This document shows positions 1 to 6,935 of a DNA stretch of 9,971 nucleotides, piece by piece (the first letter of the stretch is position 1; every line of letters begins with the position of its first letter). Location of the stretch: positions 1 through 9,971 of the forward strand of contig CALBOC010000086.1 in NCBI GenBank assembly GCA_937896705.1, written 5' to 3'. The stretch comes from an uncultured Micrococcaceae bacterium. GTDB lineage: Bacteria > Actinomycetota > Actinomycetes > Actinomycetales > Micrococcaceae. A program made the translations under genes and the position numbers. The notes beneath the pieces were generated by a model, which saw only the letters and a program-made list of their open reading frames with translations, made no database searches and had not been told where the DNA came from.

Positions 1-687
1 GGCGTGCGACGTAAAGCGCACGTCTTAGGAGTTCGTGTCGAAGCAGCGGAAGTCACTCAGCTGCGGACGCGCGGTGATCGGGTGACGGGTGTTGACCTGG
101 CCGATGGCCGGGAGCTGAGCGCGGGATTTGTGGTCAATGCGGGCGGGACTCGTGCCCCACACATTGCAGCGCAGCTGGATATTGTGTTGCCAGTGGAACC
201 CATGCGCCGACATGAGCACTACGCGATCGCCGATCACAGTCTGAATCATTTGCCGTTTATCAAAGATATCGCTGGGCTCGCGATCCACGCTCACGCCGGT
301 GGGGTCTCTGTCGGGCTGGTCGATTTCAATCACCCCGGCGGCGAGGATTTCACGATCGACCCGCACTACTATGCTACGGTCGTCCAGCCTGCACTGGAAC
401 ATCGGCTACCCGCCGCGGGGCGCTTTGCCGAACAGCGTACGTGGACGGGGCTATACGATCAGAACCGTTTCGACGGCAACGCCATCATTGGTAACGCGCC
501 CGGACAGTTCGAAAACTTTTACTTCGCGGCCGGATTCTCGGGTCACGGCTTTATGCACGCATTAGGCGTGGGTCGTGGCCTAACCGAACATATTCTCACC
601 GGTGAGTATCGGTCCATCGACCTAGAGAATTTGGGGTACCAGCGGATCCTTGACGGACGACCCTATCCAGAATTAGGGATCCGATAA
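1..687 (+). CDS. FAD-dependent oxidoreductase, DAO family (3' part; 5' end outside window)
   Basis: The reading frame is open from base 1 and ends with TAA at 685-687; the codons before the first GTG are also open, so the gene begins upstream of the window. The visible 228 codons are the C-terminal half to two thirds of a D-amino-acid-oxidase-type flavoprotein. Visible signs are the FAD-proximal VVNAGG (about residues 43-48 of the visible part), the substrate-domain stretch PVEPMRRHEHY, and a C-terminal block with GNAIIGNAP followed by NFYFAAGFSGHGF, the FAD-contacting GFSGHG loop typical of DAO enzymes. The family oxidises amines or amino acids, usually in the cytosol, passing electrons to FAD and then to oxygen or a carrier. 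The substrate cannot be told from this half. The N-terminal GxGxxG Rossmann motif lies outside the window. No strong terminator was seen directly after the stop. Confidence 0.85.
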   Translation, partial: GVRRKAHVLGVRVEAAEVTQLRTRGDRVTGVDLADGRELSAGFVVNAGGTRAPHIAAQLDIVLPVEPMRRHEHYAIADHSLNHLPFIKDIAGLAIHAHAGGVSVGLVDFNHPGGEDFTIDPHYYATVVQPALEHRLPAAGRFAEQRTWTGLYDQNRFDGNAIIGNAPGQFENFYFAAGFSGHGFMHALGVGRGLTEHILTGEYRSIDLENLGYQRILDGRPYPELGIR

Positions 688-830
688 AATATGCAATTTA
701 GGCGAGCCCAACTGAGGCGAAACCCTTTCCTCGGATTCCGCATCTTTCTCATCGGGCCAAGTCATCAGGGGGTTCGTAGGAGATAGTTGGGTCGACATTC
801 AAGGTTGATAAAAATTTGTCCAGCAAAGGC

Positions 831-859
831 TTGACTGTGATAGGCGTCACACGCATAAT
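831..859 (+). promoter_or_regulatory. Sigma-70-type promoter of the candidate small RNA
   Basis: TTGACT at 831-836 and CATAAT at 854-859 each match the -35 and -10 consensus at five of six positions, with the optimal 17-base spacer. The predicted start is about 864-867. An AT-rich stretch at 805-817 could act as an UP element. No protein start with a ribosome binding site follows; a string of stem-loops does. It is the best-matching promoter I found in the window. Confidence 0.7.
836..851. promoter_or_regulatory. Crp/GlxR-like operator inside the promoter spacer
   Basis: The 16-base motif TGTGATAGGCGTCACA has perfect TGTGA and TCACA half-sites six bases apart, the Crp-family consensus. Actinobacterial relatives (GlxR of Corynebacterium, Rv3676 of Mycobacterium) recognise the same half-sites. 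It overlaps the last base of the -35 box and fills most of the spacer, so a bound regulator would be expected to repress. The preferred central TA of GlxR sites is GG here. That a Crp protein binds it is inference. Confidence 0.55.
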
Positions 860-863
860 GGTG

Positions 864-1037
864 TCTACGATGGAAACCATCTGGTAGATGCCGAAGATCG
901 CGAAGATTTGCGGCGCTACCGAAGACGCAGATGTGTTGTTCCTGTGTGGTTATATGAGGCGGGAAATTCTATCCTGCAGTACCGCTGAGGTTCTGTGGTT
1001 GCGGTACCGAGGCCCGGGGGATTCTGACCCCGGGCCT
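864..1037 (+). ncRNA. Candidate small structured RNA, or structured leader, about 175 nt
   Basis: Starting at the predicted transcription start, the sequence can fold into five adjoining stem-loops. (1) TCTAC-GATGG with CCATC-GTAGA, 864-888. (2) ATTTGCG (906-912) with CGCAGAT (926-932), including one wobble pair. (3) GCGGGA (959-964) with TCCTGC (972-977), including one wobble pair. (4) GTACCGC (979-985) with GCGGTAC (1001-1007), perfect. (5) AGGCCCGGGG (1010-1019) with CCCCGGGCCT (1028-1037), perfect. A good promoter precedes it and hairpin 5 resembles a terminator. I do not recognise 6S, 6C, SRP, tmRNA, RNase P or a common riboswitch. It could instead be an attenuator leader of the lipoprotein gene at 1154, although that gene has its own candidate promoter. 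Folding and conservation were not computed. Confidence 0.5.
1010..1037 (+). terminator. GC-rich terminator-like hairpin ending the candidate RNA
   Basis: A perfect 10-base-pair stem, AGGCCCGGGG and CCCCGGGCCT, closes an 8-base loop. The following bases (TGCTCCTGCCTC) are pyrimidine-rich but lack a true U-tract, as is common for hairpins in high-GC Gram-positives. It lies 116 bases before the lipoprotein start, so it either ends a separate RNA or attenuates read-through. Confidence 0.55.
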
Positions 1038-1099
1038 TGCTCCTGCCTCAGACTCTTACTACCTCTCCGACAGCTCAGCTCTTTCTGCGCAGATCAGGC

Positions 1100-1108
1100 T
1101 GAGATAAT
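1100..1108 (+). promoter_or_regulatory. Extended -10 promoter for the lipoprotein gene
   Basis: TGAGATAAT is a TG-N-GATAAT extended -10 element, with the start expected near 1114-1116 and a 5' leader of about 40 bases. No good -35 box stands 16-18 bases upstream, which extended -10 promoters tolerate. The right arm of an inverted repeat (CTCAGC 1074-1079, GCTGAG 1098-1103) overlaps its 5' edge and could be an operator. Confidence 0.4.
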
Positions 1109-1153
1109 GTCGCTGTTAACGTTCAGTAGTCAATCGGAGAAGGATAGGCCACC

Positions 1154-1843
1154 ATGACGACACGTCTAGTGAAAGCAACAGTGACCACCTCAGTGCTTGC
1201 CCTGCTGACGCTCGCCGGATGCACCGCGCCAGCTGAAGACTCTGTCGATACCGGCGACGACGCTGAACAAGAGACCATGGCCCCGTCTGATGAAATCGAC
1301 TCGGACACCGGTGCCACCGTTGAGCCCGGCCTGGCCAGTTGCGAATTCAACCCCGAGCCAAGCGACCAGCAAACAGACGGTCCGGCAGATTACTCCGGGG
1401 ACACGTTAGAATCCGCAGAACTGCGTGAAACCGCAGACGCGTATGAAGTCACGATGACCGGCGACTTCTTCAACCCCGACGTGCTGCTTACCGATCAGGG
1501 ACAGATCAGCTTCACCATCGAGCTCCAAGGTGAAGCAGTCGATGATCTCGCCGAGCTGGACACGACCTATGAAGCCGGCGAGATGACCTTTAGTGGCGTC
1601 CGTACCAACGAGGATGAGGTCGAGCAAGATACCAGCCCCGAACTTCAAGATGGCACGTTTAGTGCAACATATTCCAAAGATGCCGATGCCCTGGCTGAAG
1701 CAGACCCAGCCACATGGGTAGTACGGGTTGAATACGACGAAGGTATCCCAGATGAAGCGAATCCCGATGAGTCCACTCGCCCGGTGACTTTCAATTGTGG
1801 TGACGGCAGCCCACTCGCCTGGGAGCCATTGCAAGCCGAATAA
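1154..1843 (+). CDS. Small acidic secreted lipoprotein of unknown function
   Basis: The 229-residue product starts at ATG with AGAAGGA (1138-1144) nine bases upstream. Residues 1-22 are a signal peptide: positive residues Arg4 and Lys7, a hydrophobic core, then the lipobox LAGC with the lipidated Cys23. It should be exported, lipidated by Lgt, cleaved by LspA and held on the outer face of the membrane. Residues 24-60 are a low-complexity linker rich in Asp, Glu, Ser and Thr. The rest looks like a single soluble domain rich in beta-prone segments, with only two cysteines, Cys63 and Cys215, which could form a disulphide. The whole mature protein is strongly acidic. I recognise no family or catalytic motif. 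It converges with the ATPase gene, whose stop is only 23 bases away. No terminator lies in that gap. Confidence 0.85.
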   Translation: MTTRLVKATVTTSVLALLTLAGCTAPAEDSVDTGDDAEQETMAPSDEIDSDTGATVEPGLASCEFNPEPSDQQTDGPADYSGDTLESAELRETADAYEVTMTGDFFNPDVLLTDQGQISFTIELQGEAVDDLAELDTTYEAGEMTFSGVRTNEDEVEQDTSPELQDGTFSATYSKDADALAEADPATWVVRVEYDEGIPDEANPDESTRPVTFNCGDGSPLAWEPLQAE

Positions 1844-1866
1844 CTCGGTATTTGCATGCGTCAGCT

Positions 1867-4494
1867 CTAGGACTGTGAACCCTCCAGGGTGGCGCGCATC
1901 CGCGCGTCGTGGATACGATACACAACCTCGATGCCCAGGGCACCCAGTGCTGCGATCCCAACCGCCGCAACGATAATCGGAGTGGGTGGCAGCATAAACT
2001 CGTGATACCACTGCGAAATCGGGGTGACCACCACTAATACGAACACAACGTGCAAGAGCACTAGCATGCTCAGTTTTTGCCAATTCAGTGGACGAGACAC
2101 CACGTTGAGCAACCACAAGCCAGTCAGGGTCAGTGTAATGAAGGTGGCCGTCTGGAGTTGCTCCATCACCAGCGGTGCGTCGGCCTCCTCCCCAGCCCAG
2201 GGTAAGACACCGCTCATGTCGTTTGCCCACACCCGGGCGTACCAGTTGATACCCCACAGCGTTGCCGCCAGCACAATGCCCGAGGGGATGGCGAACCTCA
2301 ATGCTCGGGACAGAAACCCGGGGACGTAACGTCGGGCATTGGGCATGAGCGCCAGAATAAATGAGGCCAACCCGATGAATAAAAAGTCAGCGGTCGACAT
2401 CTGGCGCGGCAGGGCAGGGTACTGCCACGCCAACAGCGAGAAGAATAGCACGAACACAAAAGCGTAGGTGGTTTTTGCTAAGAACAGGTGGGCAAGACGT
2501 TCCATATTGGCAATAACCTTGCGCCCCTCGGCCAGCACATGTGGCAGGCGAGAAAATTTCGAATCAAGCAACACCATGCGTGAGACAGCTTTGGTCGCGG
2601 CAGCTGCATCCCCCATCGCGATTCCAAGGTCCGCGGTTTTCACGGCTAGAGCGTCGTTGACGCCATCCCCGGTCATCGCCACCACGCGGTTGCGGTGCTG
2701 CAGGGCTTTGACCATCAACTCTTTTTGGTCGGGTGAGACCCGACCAAAAACAGAATACTGAGTCATCACCTCAGCCATCTCGTCGATATCATCCGGTAAG
2801 TTTCGTGCGTCATAACCGGGTCCGGTGTGGTCCCACCCAATTTGGCGGGCCACCGCGGCCACGGTGTGTGGGGAATCGCCCGAAATCACTTTCAGTTCCA
2901 CACCCTGCGCCTGGAAGAATTCCAGCGTTTCTCGCGCATCATCTCGGACTTTTTCATCAAAGGTCAACACCGCGGCGGGGGAGAGGTTCTCCGGAAGTTC
3001 CGGGAACTCCCCAAACCACGGATGATCCTCAAACGCTGTGGTGGACGGTGTGGTGGAATGCGCCAGCATCATGGTGCGCTTGCCAGTGGCGGCTAGTTTG
3101 CGAGTGCGCTCGTGGTAGGCACGTTTCGTCGAAGCATCAACCTGCAGTGCATCAATTAACGCATCGGGAGCGCCGAGGACCCAGGCACCAGCGGCAGCGT
3201 CGGTATCGCCGGGGTACCCAAAAGCAAATGCTGACCAGCGTCGCTCTGAAGCAAACGCGATAGCATCCGTCTGTGGCAGCTCCGGTGTTTTGGGGAAGGG
3301 CTCGCGCAGCGCGGCCGCGGTAATATTTGCGTTGGGATCAGCACCAATGTGACCCAGCACAAGCCGCCAGCCACGATCCGTCTCAGCCAACTGGGTGGCC
3401 GACGAAAACTGCATGATGCCCTCGGTCAGGGTGCCGGTCTTATCCAGACACACCGTATCGACGCGTGCCAGAATTTCAACGGCGGGTTGTTCTTGAATCA
3501 ACACCTTTTTACTGCTCAAATTCAGGGCAGCCACCGCAAATGAAATAGTCGTCATCAAGGCAAGACCCTGCGGGATCATCGTGGTAATCCCGGCGATGGT
3601 CGCTACCAGGGCCGAATCCAGATTGCCATCGGTCATCACCTGCTGCCAGCCACCCAGCGCTTTGATCTGGCCCCACGAAACCACAGCGATCAACGGAATC
3701 AGCGCAACGGTAATCCAGCCGGCGACCTTATCCAGGGCGGTGCGGAGTTCGGAATGAGCTTTGGTGAATTGTCGAGCGCGGGTGGTCAGTTGTGCCGCAT
3801 GAGAATCCTGGCCCACCCCGGTGATCCGGAAATACGCATTGCCGGCCACAACCGAAGTGCCTGACAGTACAGTCGCCCCGACGGGTTTATACACCGCGTC
3901 CGCTTCGCCGGTAATCAAGGATTCATCGACATCAAGACTCTCAGAAGCCAGGACCAGACCATCGGCGGGGACCTGATCGCCAGCACGCAAAAAGACCACA
4001 TCGTCAAGCACCGCGTCGGCGATGTTGATCTCCACGTTTTCGCCGTTGCGTCGGACGACGATGCCGTCCTGGTGCAATAGCGCAATACGATCAAGTTTGA
4101 GCTTGGCCGAATACTCTTGGACCACCCCGATGACCACATTGGTGACCGCCGCGATGGCAAAGAGCAGATCCAACCAGCGGCCTAAGGCTACGATCCCGAG
4201 CGCACACAGAAAGATCACCAGATTGAACAAGGTGAAAACGTGCGCTCGCAGAATAGCGACCAGTGAACGTGAGGTGTCATCGGGTTGGATGTTATTCAAC
4301 TTCAGGTCGGTGCGCTGGGCGACCTGTTCATCCGAGAGTCCGTAGTGCAGCAAGTGGTCGTCATCAATGACCCCCGGGTCAGTCACGCCGCGGGCTTGCA
4401 ATAATCCTTGGCGATGTTCGGCCGTGATGTCTACCTGGGAGATCCCACGGCCAGACGCTGCCGCATTATCGTGCAGCGGGGTGGACTCGGACAC
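1867..4494 (-). CDS. Cation-transporting P-type ATPase, CtpE-like (probably Ca2+ or another divalent cation)
   Basis: The 875-residue membrane pump begins at GTG (4492-4494) with a GAGGT ribosome binding site just upstream. In order: an N-terminal extension of about 50 residues before the conserved start at GLSDEQVAQR; transmembrane helices near 84-104 and 108-126; the actuator domain with LITGEA (193-198); M3/M4 with PQGL (308-311); the phosphorylation motif DKTGTLTEG with Asp351; the nucleotide domain (FASERRWSAF near 414, LGAPD near 440); ISGDSP (537-542); the hinge TGDGVND (608-614); and six C-terminal helices. The DKTGTLT Asp is phosphorylated by ATP to drive ion movement. The order of motifs and the HSELR stretch fit mycobacterial CtpE, which has been linked to calcium uptake. 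The canonical M4 PEGL, whose Glu is a cation ligand in Ca2+ pumps, is PQGL here. A TAGAAT -10-like box lies at 4529-4534 (minus), without a good -35. Confidence 0.88.
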   Translation of the reverse strand: MSESTPLHDNAAASGRGISQVDITAEHRQGLLQARGVTDPGVIDDDHLLHYGLSDEQVAQRTDLKLNNIQPDDTSRSLVAILRAHVFTLFNLVIFLCALGIVALGRWLDLLFAIAAVTNVVIGVVQEYSAKLKLDRIALLHQDGIVVRRNGENVEINIADAVLDDVVFLRAGDQVPADGLVLASESLDVDESLITGEADAVYKPVGATVLSGTSVVAGNAYFRITGVGQDSHAAQLTTRARQFTKAHSELRTALDKVAGWITVALIPLIAVVSWGQIKALGGWQQVMTDGNLDSALVATIAGITTMIPQGLALMTTISFAVAALNLSSKKVLIQEQPAVEILARVDTVCLDKTGTLTEGIMQFSSATQLAETDRGWRLVLGHIGADPNANITAAALREPFPKTPELPQTDAIAFASERRWSAFAFGYPGDTDAAAGAWVLGAPDALIDALQVDASTKRAYHERTRKLAATGKRTMMLAHSTTPSTTAFEDHPWFGEFPELPENLSPAAVLTFDEKVRDDARETLEFFQAQGVELKVISGDSPHTVAAVARQIGWDHTGPGYDARNLPDDIDEMAEVMTQYSVFGRVSPDQKELMVKALQHRNRVVAMTGDGVNDALAVKTADLGIAMGDAAAATKAVSRMVLLDSKFSRLPHVLAEGRKVIANMERLAHLFLAKTTYAFVFVLFFSLLAWQYPALPRQMSTADFLFIGLASFILALMPNARRYVPGFLSRALRFAIPSGIVLAATLWGINWYARVWANDMSGVLPWAGEEADAPLVMEQLQTATFITLTLTGLWLLNVVSRPLNWQKLSMLVLLHVVFVLVVVTPISQWYHEFMLPPTPIIVAAVGIAALGALGIEVVYRIHDARMRATLEGSQS

Positions 4495-4590
4495 TGCCTA
4501 CCTCATCAATACGGTTTCAACTAGGACTATTCTAACGAGACGCAAGTACACCAGAACCATCCCAGTGGTGAGTTATTGCTGTACAGCACA

Positions 4591-4621
4591 ACTGGTGGGA
4601 TGCATGCAGCATCCCACCAGT
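4591..4621 (-). terminator. Hairpin downstream of purL, probable end of the purSQL transcript
   Basis: A perfect 13-base-pair inverted repeat (ACTGGTGGGATGC and GCATCCCACCAGT) with a 5-base loop begins 14 bases after the purL stop. It has no U-tract on the minus-strand side, so it may terminate weakly, need help, or protect the mRNA 3' end. A second small palindrome, TGCTGTACAGCA, lies at 4577-4588. The ATPase start is 97 bases further on, so its own promoter should lie in between. Confidence 0.6.
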
Positions 4622-4634
4622 TCAGTGTTGGTTT

Positions 4635-6935
4635 CTAGTTTCCGAAGCGGCGTGGCAGCGCCGTGGCCCAGCCGTCGCGTAGTTCATCAATGGTCGCGGT
4701 GAACAGGTCCTGGATCTCCAGGGCCGCAGAGTCAGCATCGACCACACCGATGCGCAAGGATGGGTAGCCGCGGGATTCGGTAATCCCGCGGAAACGCACT
4801 TCTTCGGATAGCGGCACGGCCACCAGGGCGCGGCCTTGCGATTCGGAGAACAAGGCGGTGAAGGCGTCGATGCCGTCACGTTCGGTGATGTAGTTGAGGT
4901 TAATGCGCATGCCCACCCCGGCGGTGAGCACCATATCGGCTAGGGCCCCGGCCAGGCCACCATCGGAGAGATCGTGGGCCGCGTCGAGCATGTGGGTGCG
5001 TGAGGCATTGGACAGCAGTCCGGCTAGTTGCCGTTCTTTGGCTAAATCAACCTTCGGCGGCACACCACCCAAGTGACCACGCAGGTGGGCGAACTGTGAG
5101 CCGTCCAGCTCATCGAAGGTCTCGCCCAGCAGGTAGATCGCTGACCCGTCGAAGGCTGGGTGCAGCCACGAGGGGACCGCGGTGGCGACATCATCGTAGC
5201 GGCCCAGGGTGACAATCATCGGGGTCGGGTGGATCGGGGTATCAACCGTCTGGTTGTACAGCGAGACGTTGCCCCCGGTGACCGGGATCCCCAGTTCCAT
5301 GCAGGCGTCGGCGATCCCGCGGGTAGATTCGGCGAACTGCCACATCACACCCGGGTCTTCGGGGGACCCGAAGTTCAGCCCGTCAGAGATACCCATCGGA
5401 GTGGCCCCCGAGCTGGCCACGTTGCGGTAGGACTCGGCCACGGCCAGTTGCGAACCCTGATAAGGATCCAGGTAGACGTAGCGCGAGTTGCAATCGATGG
5501 CTAAGCCAAAGCCCATGCCGGTTTCTTCATCGACCCGGACCACGCCCGCGTCATTGGGTGCGGCCTGGCGGGTGTTGCCACCCACCGAGGTGTCGGTCTG
5601 AGAGGTGATCCAGGAGCGGTCGGCCATGTTGGCGGAGCTCATCAGTTCGATGACCGCGGCCTTGAGATCTTCGCCGGTCTGCGGCAGGCCAGCTGCCGCA
5701 GCCGAGGCGCGGAATGTGTCGGCTTGGACGGTGTCTTGCCATTCTGGGCGCGCATATGGTCGATCGTAGACCGGCCCACCATCAGCCACGGTGGTCGGGT
5801 CCACATCCACAATGCGTTCCCCGTTCCAGTCGATGGTTAGGCGACCGGAGTCGTTGACCTCACCGAGCCAAGAGTATTCGACCCCGTATTTGGCCATGAT
5901 CTCTTCGAACGCGGCCGCGTTATCCGGGGTGACCACGGCCATCATGCGTTCCTGGGATTCCGACATCAAAATGTCCCCGGCGGTCAGGCCCTCATCGCGC
6001 AGTAAAACGTGAGTCAGTTCGATGTGCATGCCCCCGTCACCGCCGGCGGCCAGCTCACTGGTCGCACAGGCAATCCCGGCGGCACCCAAGTCCTGGATCC
6101 CTTCGACCAACGATTTGCCAAACAGTTCCAGGGTGGCTTCGATGATCACGTTTTCTTGCAGCGGGTCCCCGGCTTGGACCACCGGGGTGTTGGCCGCACC
6201 CTCATCATCAAAGGCCGCAGAACTCATCGCCGCGCCACCGATGCCATCGCCACCGGTGCGAGCACCAAATAACACGATCCGGTTGCCGGTTCCCGAGGCC
6301 TGTGCCAAGCGCAGGTCCTCGTGGCGTAATACACCCACGGCACCGGCATTGACCAGCGGGTTGCCCTGGAACACCGCATCAAAGGCGATCTCTCCGGCAA
6401 TATTGGGCACCCCTAGGATGTTGCCGTAGTGTCCGACACCGGCCACCGCACCTTTGACAATGCGCGCGGTGTCTTCGTGGTCTTCGTGGCCGACCCGCAG
6501 CGAGTCGAGGACCGCGACCGGGCGAGCGCCCATCGAGATGATGTCGCGCACCACGCCACCGATCCCGGTGGCCGCACCCTGGAAGGGTTCCAAGAAAGAG
6601 GGCGAGTTGTGGGATTCGACCTTAAAGGTCACGGCCCAACCGTCACCCAGATCCACCACGCCGGCATTTTCTCCCAGCCCCACCAACATGTTGCGCTGCA
6701 TCTCGTCGGTGGTTTTTTCACCGAACTGGCGCAGGTGGACTTTTGAGGATTTATAGGAGGTGTGTTCCGACCACATGGACGAATACATCGCCAGTTCCGC
6801 TTCGGTTGGACGGCGCCCCAGAATATCGCGGATGCGCTGGTATTCCTCCGCGTTCAGGCCCAACGCGGCCCAAGCCTGCTCTGTCTCGGGGGTCTGGTCG
6901 GCGTGGGCGACCGTATCTAGTTGTTCTTTACGCAC
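4635..6935 (-). CDS. purL: Phosphoribosylformylglycinamidine (FGAM) synthase subunit PurL
   Basis: The 766-residue product is the small, stand-alone PurL of Gram-positive bacteria. It converts FGAR, ATP and ammonia to FGAM in de novo purine synthesis, working with PurS and PurQ. The start is taken as GTG at 6933-6935, because AAGGAG (6942-6947) sits six bases upstream. The in-frame ATG at 6948-6950 would place that Shine-Dalgarno inside the gene, and the longer frame back to 7058 runs inside purQ and has no homology. Visible motifs in this numbering: SEHTSYKSSK with the conserved His58, ESHNSP (107-112) and the GIGGVVRD block (about 124-131), the TGGNVSLYNQT segment in the second half, and a C-terminal ATP-fold domain. 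Thr59 replaces the Cys normal in SEHCSYK. The gene overlaps the purQ stop by 8 bases, so translation is probably coupled. Confidence 0.95.
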   Translation of the reverse strand: MRKEQLDTVAHADQTPETEQAWAALGLNAEEYQRIRDILGRRPTEAELAMYSSMWSEHTSYKSSKVHLRQFGEKTTDEMQRNMLVGLGENAGVVDLGDGWAVTFKVESHNSPSFLEPFQGAATGIGGVVRDIISMGARPVAVLDSLRVGHEDHEDTARIVKGAVAGVGHYGNILGVPNIAGEIAFDAVFQGNPLVNAGAVGVLRHEDLRLAQASGTGNRIVLFGARTGGDGIGGAAMSSAAFDDEGAANTPVVQAGDPLQENVIIEATLELFGKSLVEGIQDLGAAGIACATSELAAGGDGGMHIELTHVLLRDEGLTAGDILMSESQERMMAVVTPDNAAAFEEIMAKYGVEYSWLGEVNDSGRLTIDWNGERIVDVDPTTVADGGPVYDRPYARPEWQDTVQADTFRASAAAAGLPQTGEDLKAAVIELMSSANMADRSWITSQTDTSVGGNTRQAAPNDAGVVRVDEETGMGFGLAIDCNSRYVYLDPYQGSQLAVAESYRNVASSGATPMGISDGLNFGSPEDPGVMWQFAESTRGIADACMELGIPVTGGNVSLYNQTVDTPIHPTPMIVTLGRYDDVATAVPSWLHPAFDGSAIYLLGETFDELDGSQFAHLRGHLGGVPPKVDLAKERQLAGLLSNASRTHMLDAAHDLSDGGLAGALADMVLTAGVGMRINLNYITERDGIDAFTALFSESQGRALVAVPLSEEVRFRGITESRGYPSLRIGVVDADSAALEIQDLFTATIDELRDGWATALPRRFGN

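Larger units (their letters stand above)
688..1153. other. 466-base intergenic region: regulatory and probable RNA-coding, no convincing protein gene
   Basis: Bases 688-804 show nothing clear; a weak GAGG/CCTC pairing there is too short to call a terminator. Bases 805-817 are AT-rich, in a position that would suit an UP element for the promoter at 831-859. From 864 to 1037 the plus strand packs five consecutive stem-loops. From 1038 to 1153 there is an extended -10 promoter, an imperfect inverted repeat (CTCAGC at 1074-1079 and GCTGAG at 1098-1103) and the ribosome binding site AGAAGGA (1138-1144) of the lipoprotein gene. An 89-codon plus-strand frame (888-1157) and a 43-codon minus-strand frame (749-880) cross the region; neither has a ribosome binding site. 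Confidence 0.6.

Noticed and set aside
864..1037. Assigning the structured region to 6S, 6C, SRP RNA or a known riboswitch
   Set aside because: It forms a chain of separate hairpins rather than the long 6S rod, lacks C-rich 6C loops and the SRP apical motif, and shows no consensus of the common riboswitches I know.
888..1157. An 89-codon plus-strand frame between the oxidoreductase and lipoprotein genes
   Set aside because: It has no ribosome binding site, an unusual Cys-rich composition, runs through the perfect GC hairpin at 1010-1037, and overlaps the lipoprotein start.
1406..2257. A 283-codon minus-strand frame across the lipoprotein and ATPase genes
   Set aside because: It is a shadow of two well-supported genes, with no family motifs and an implausible composition.
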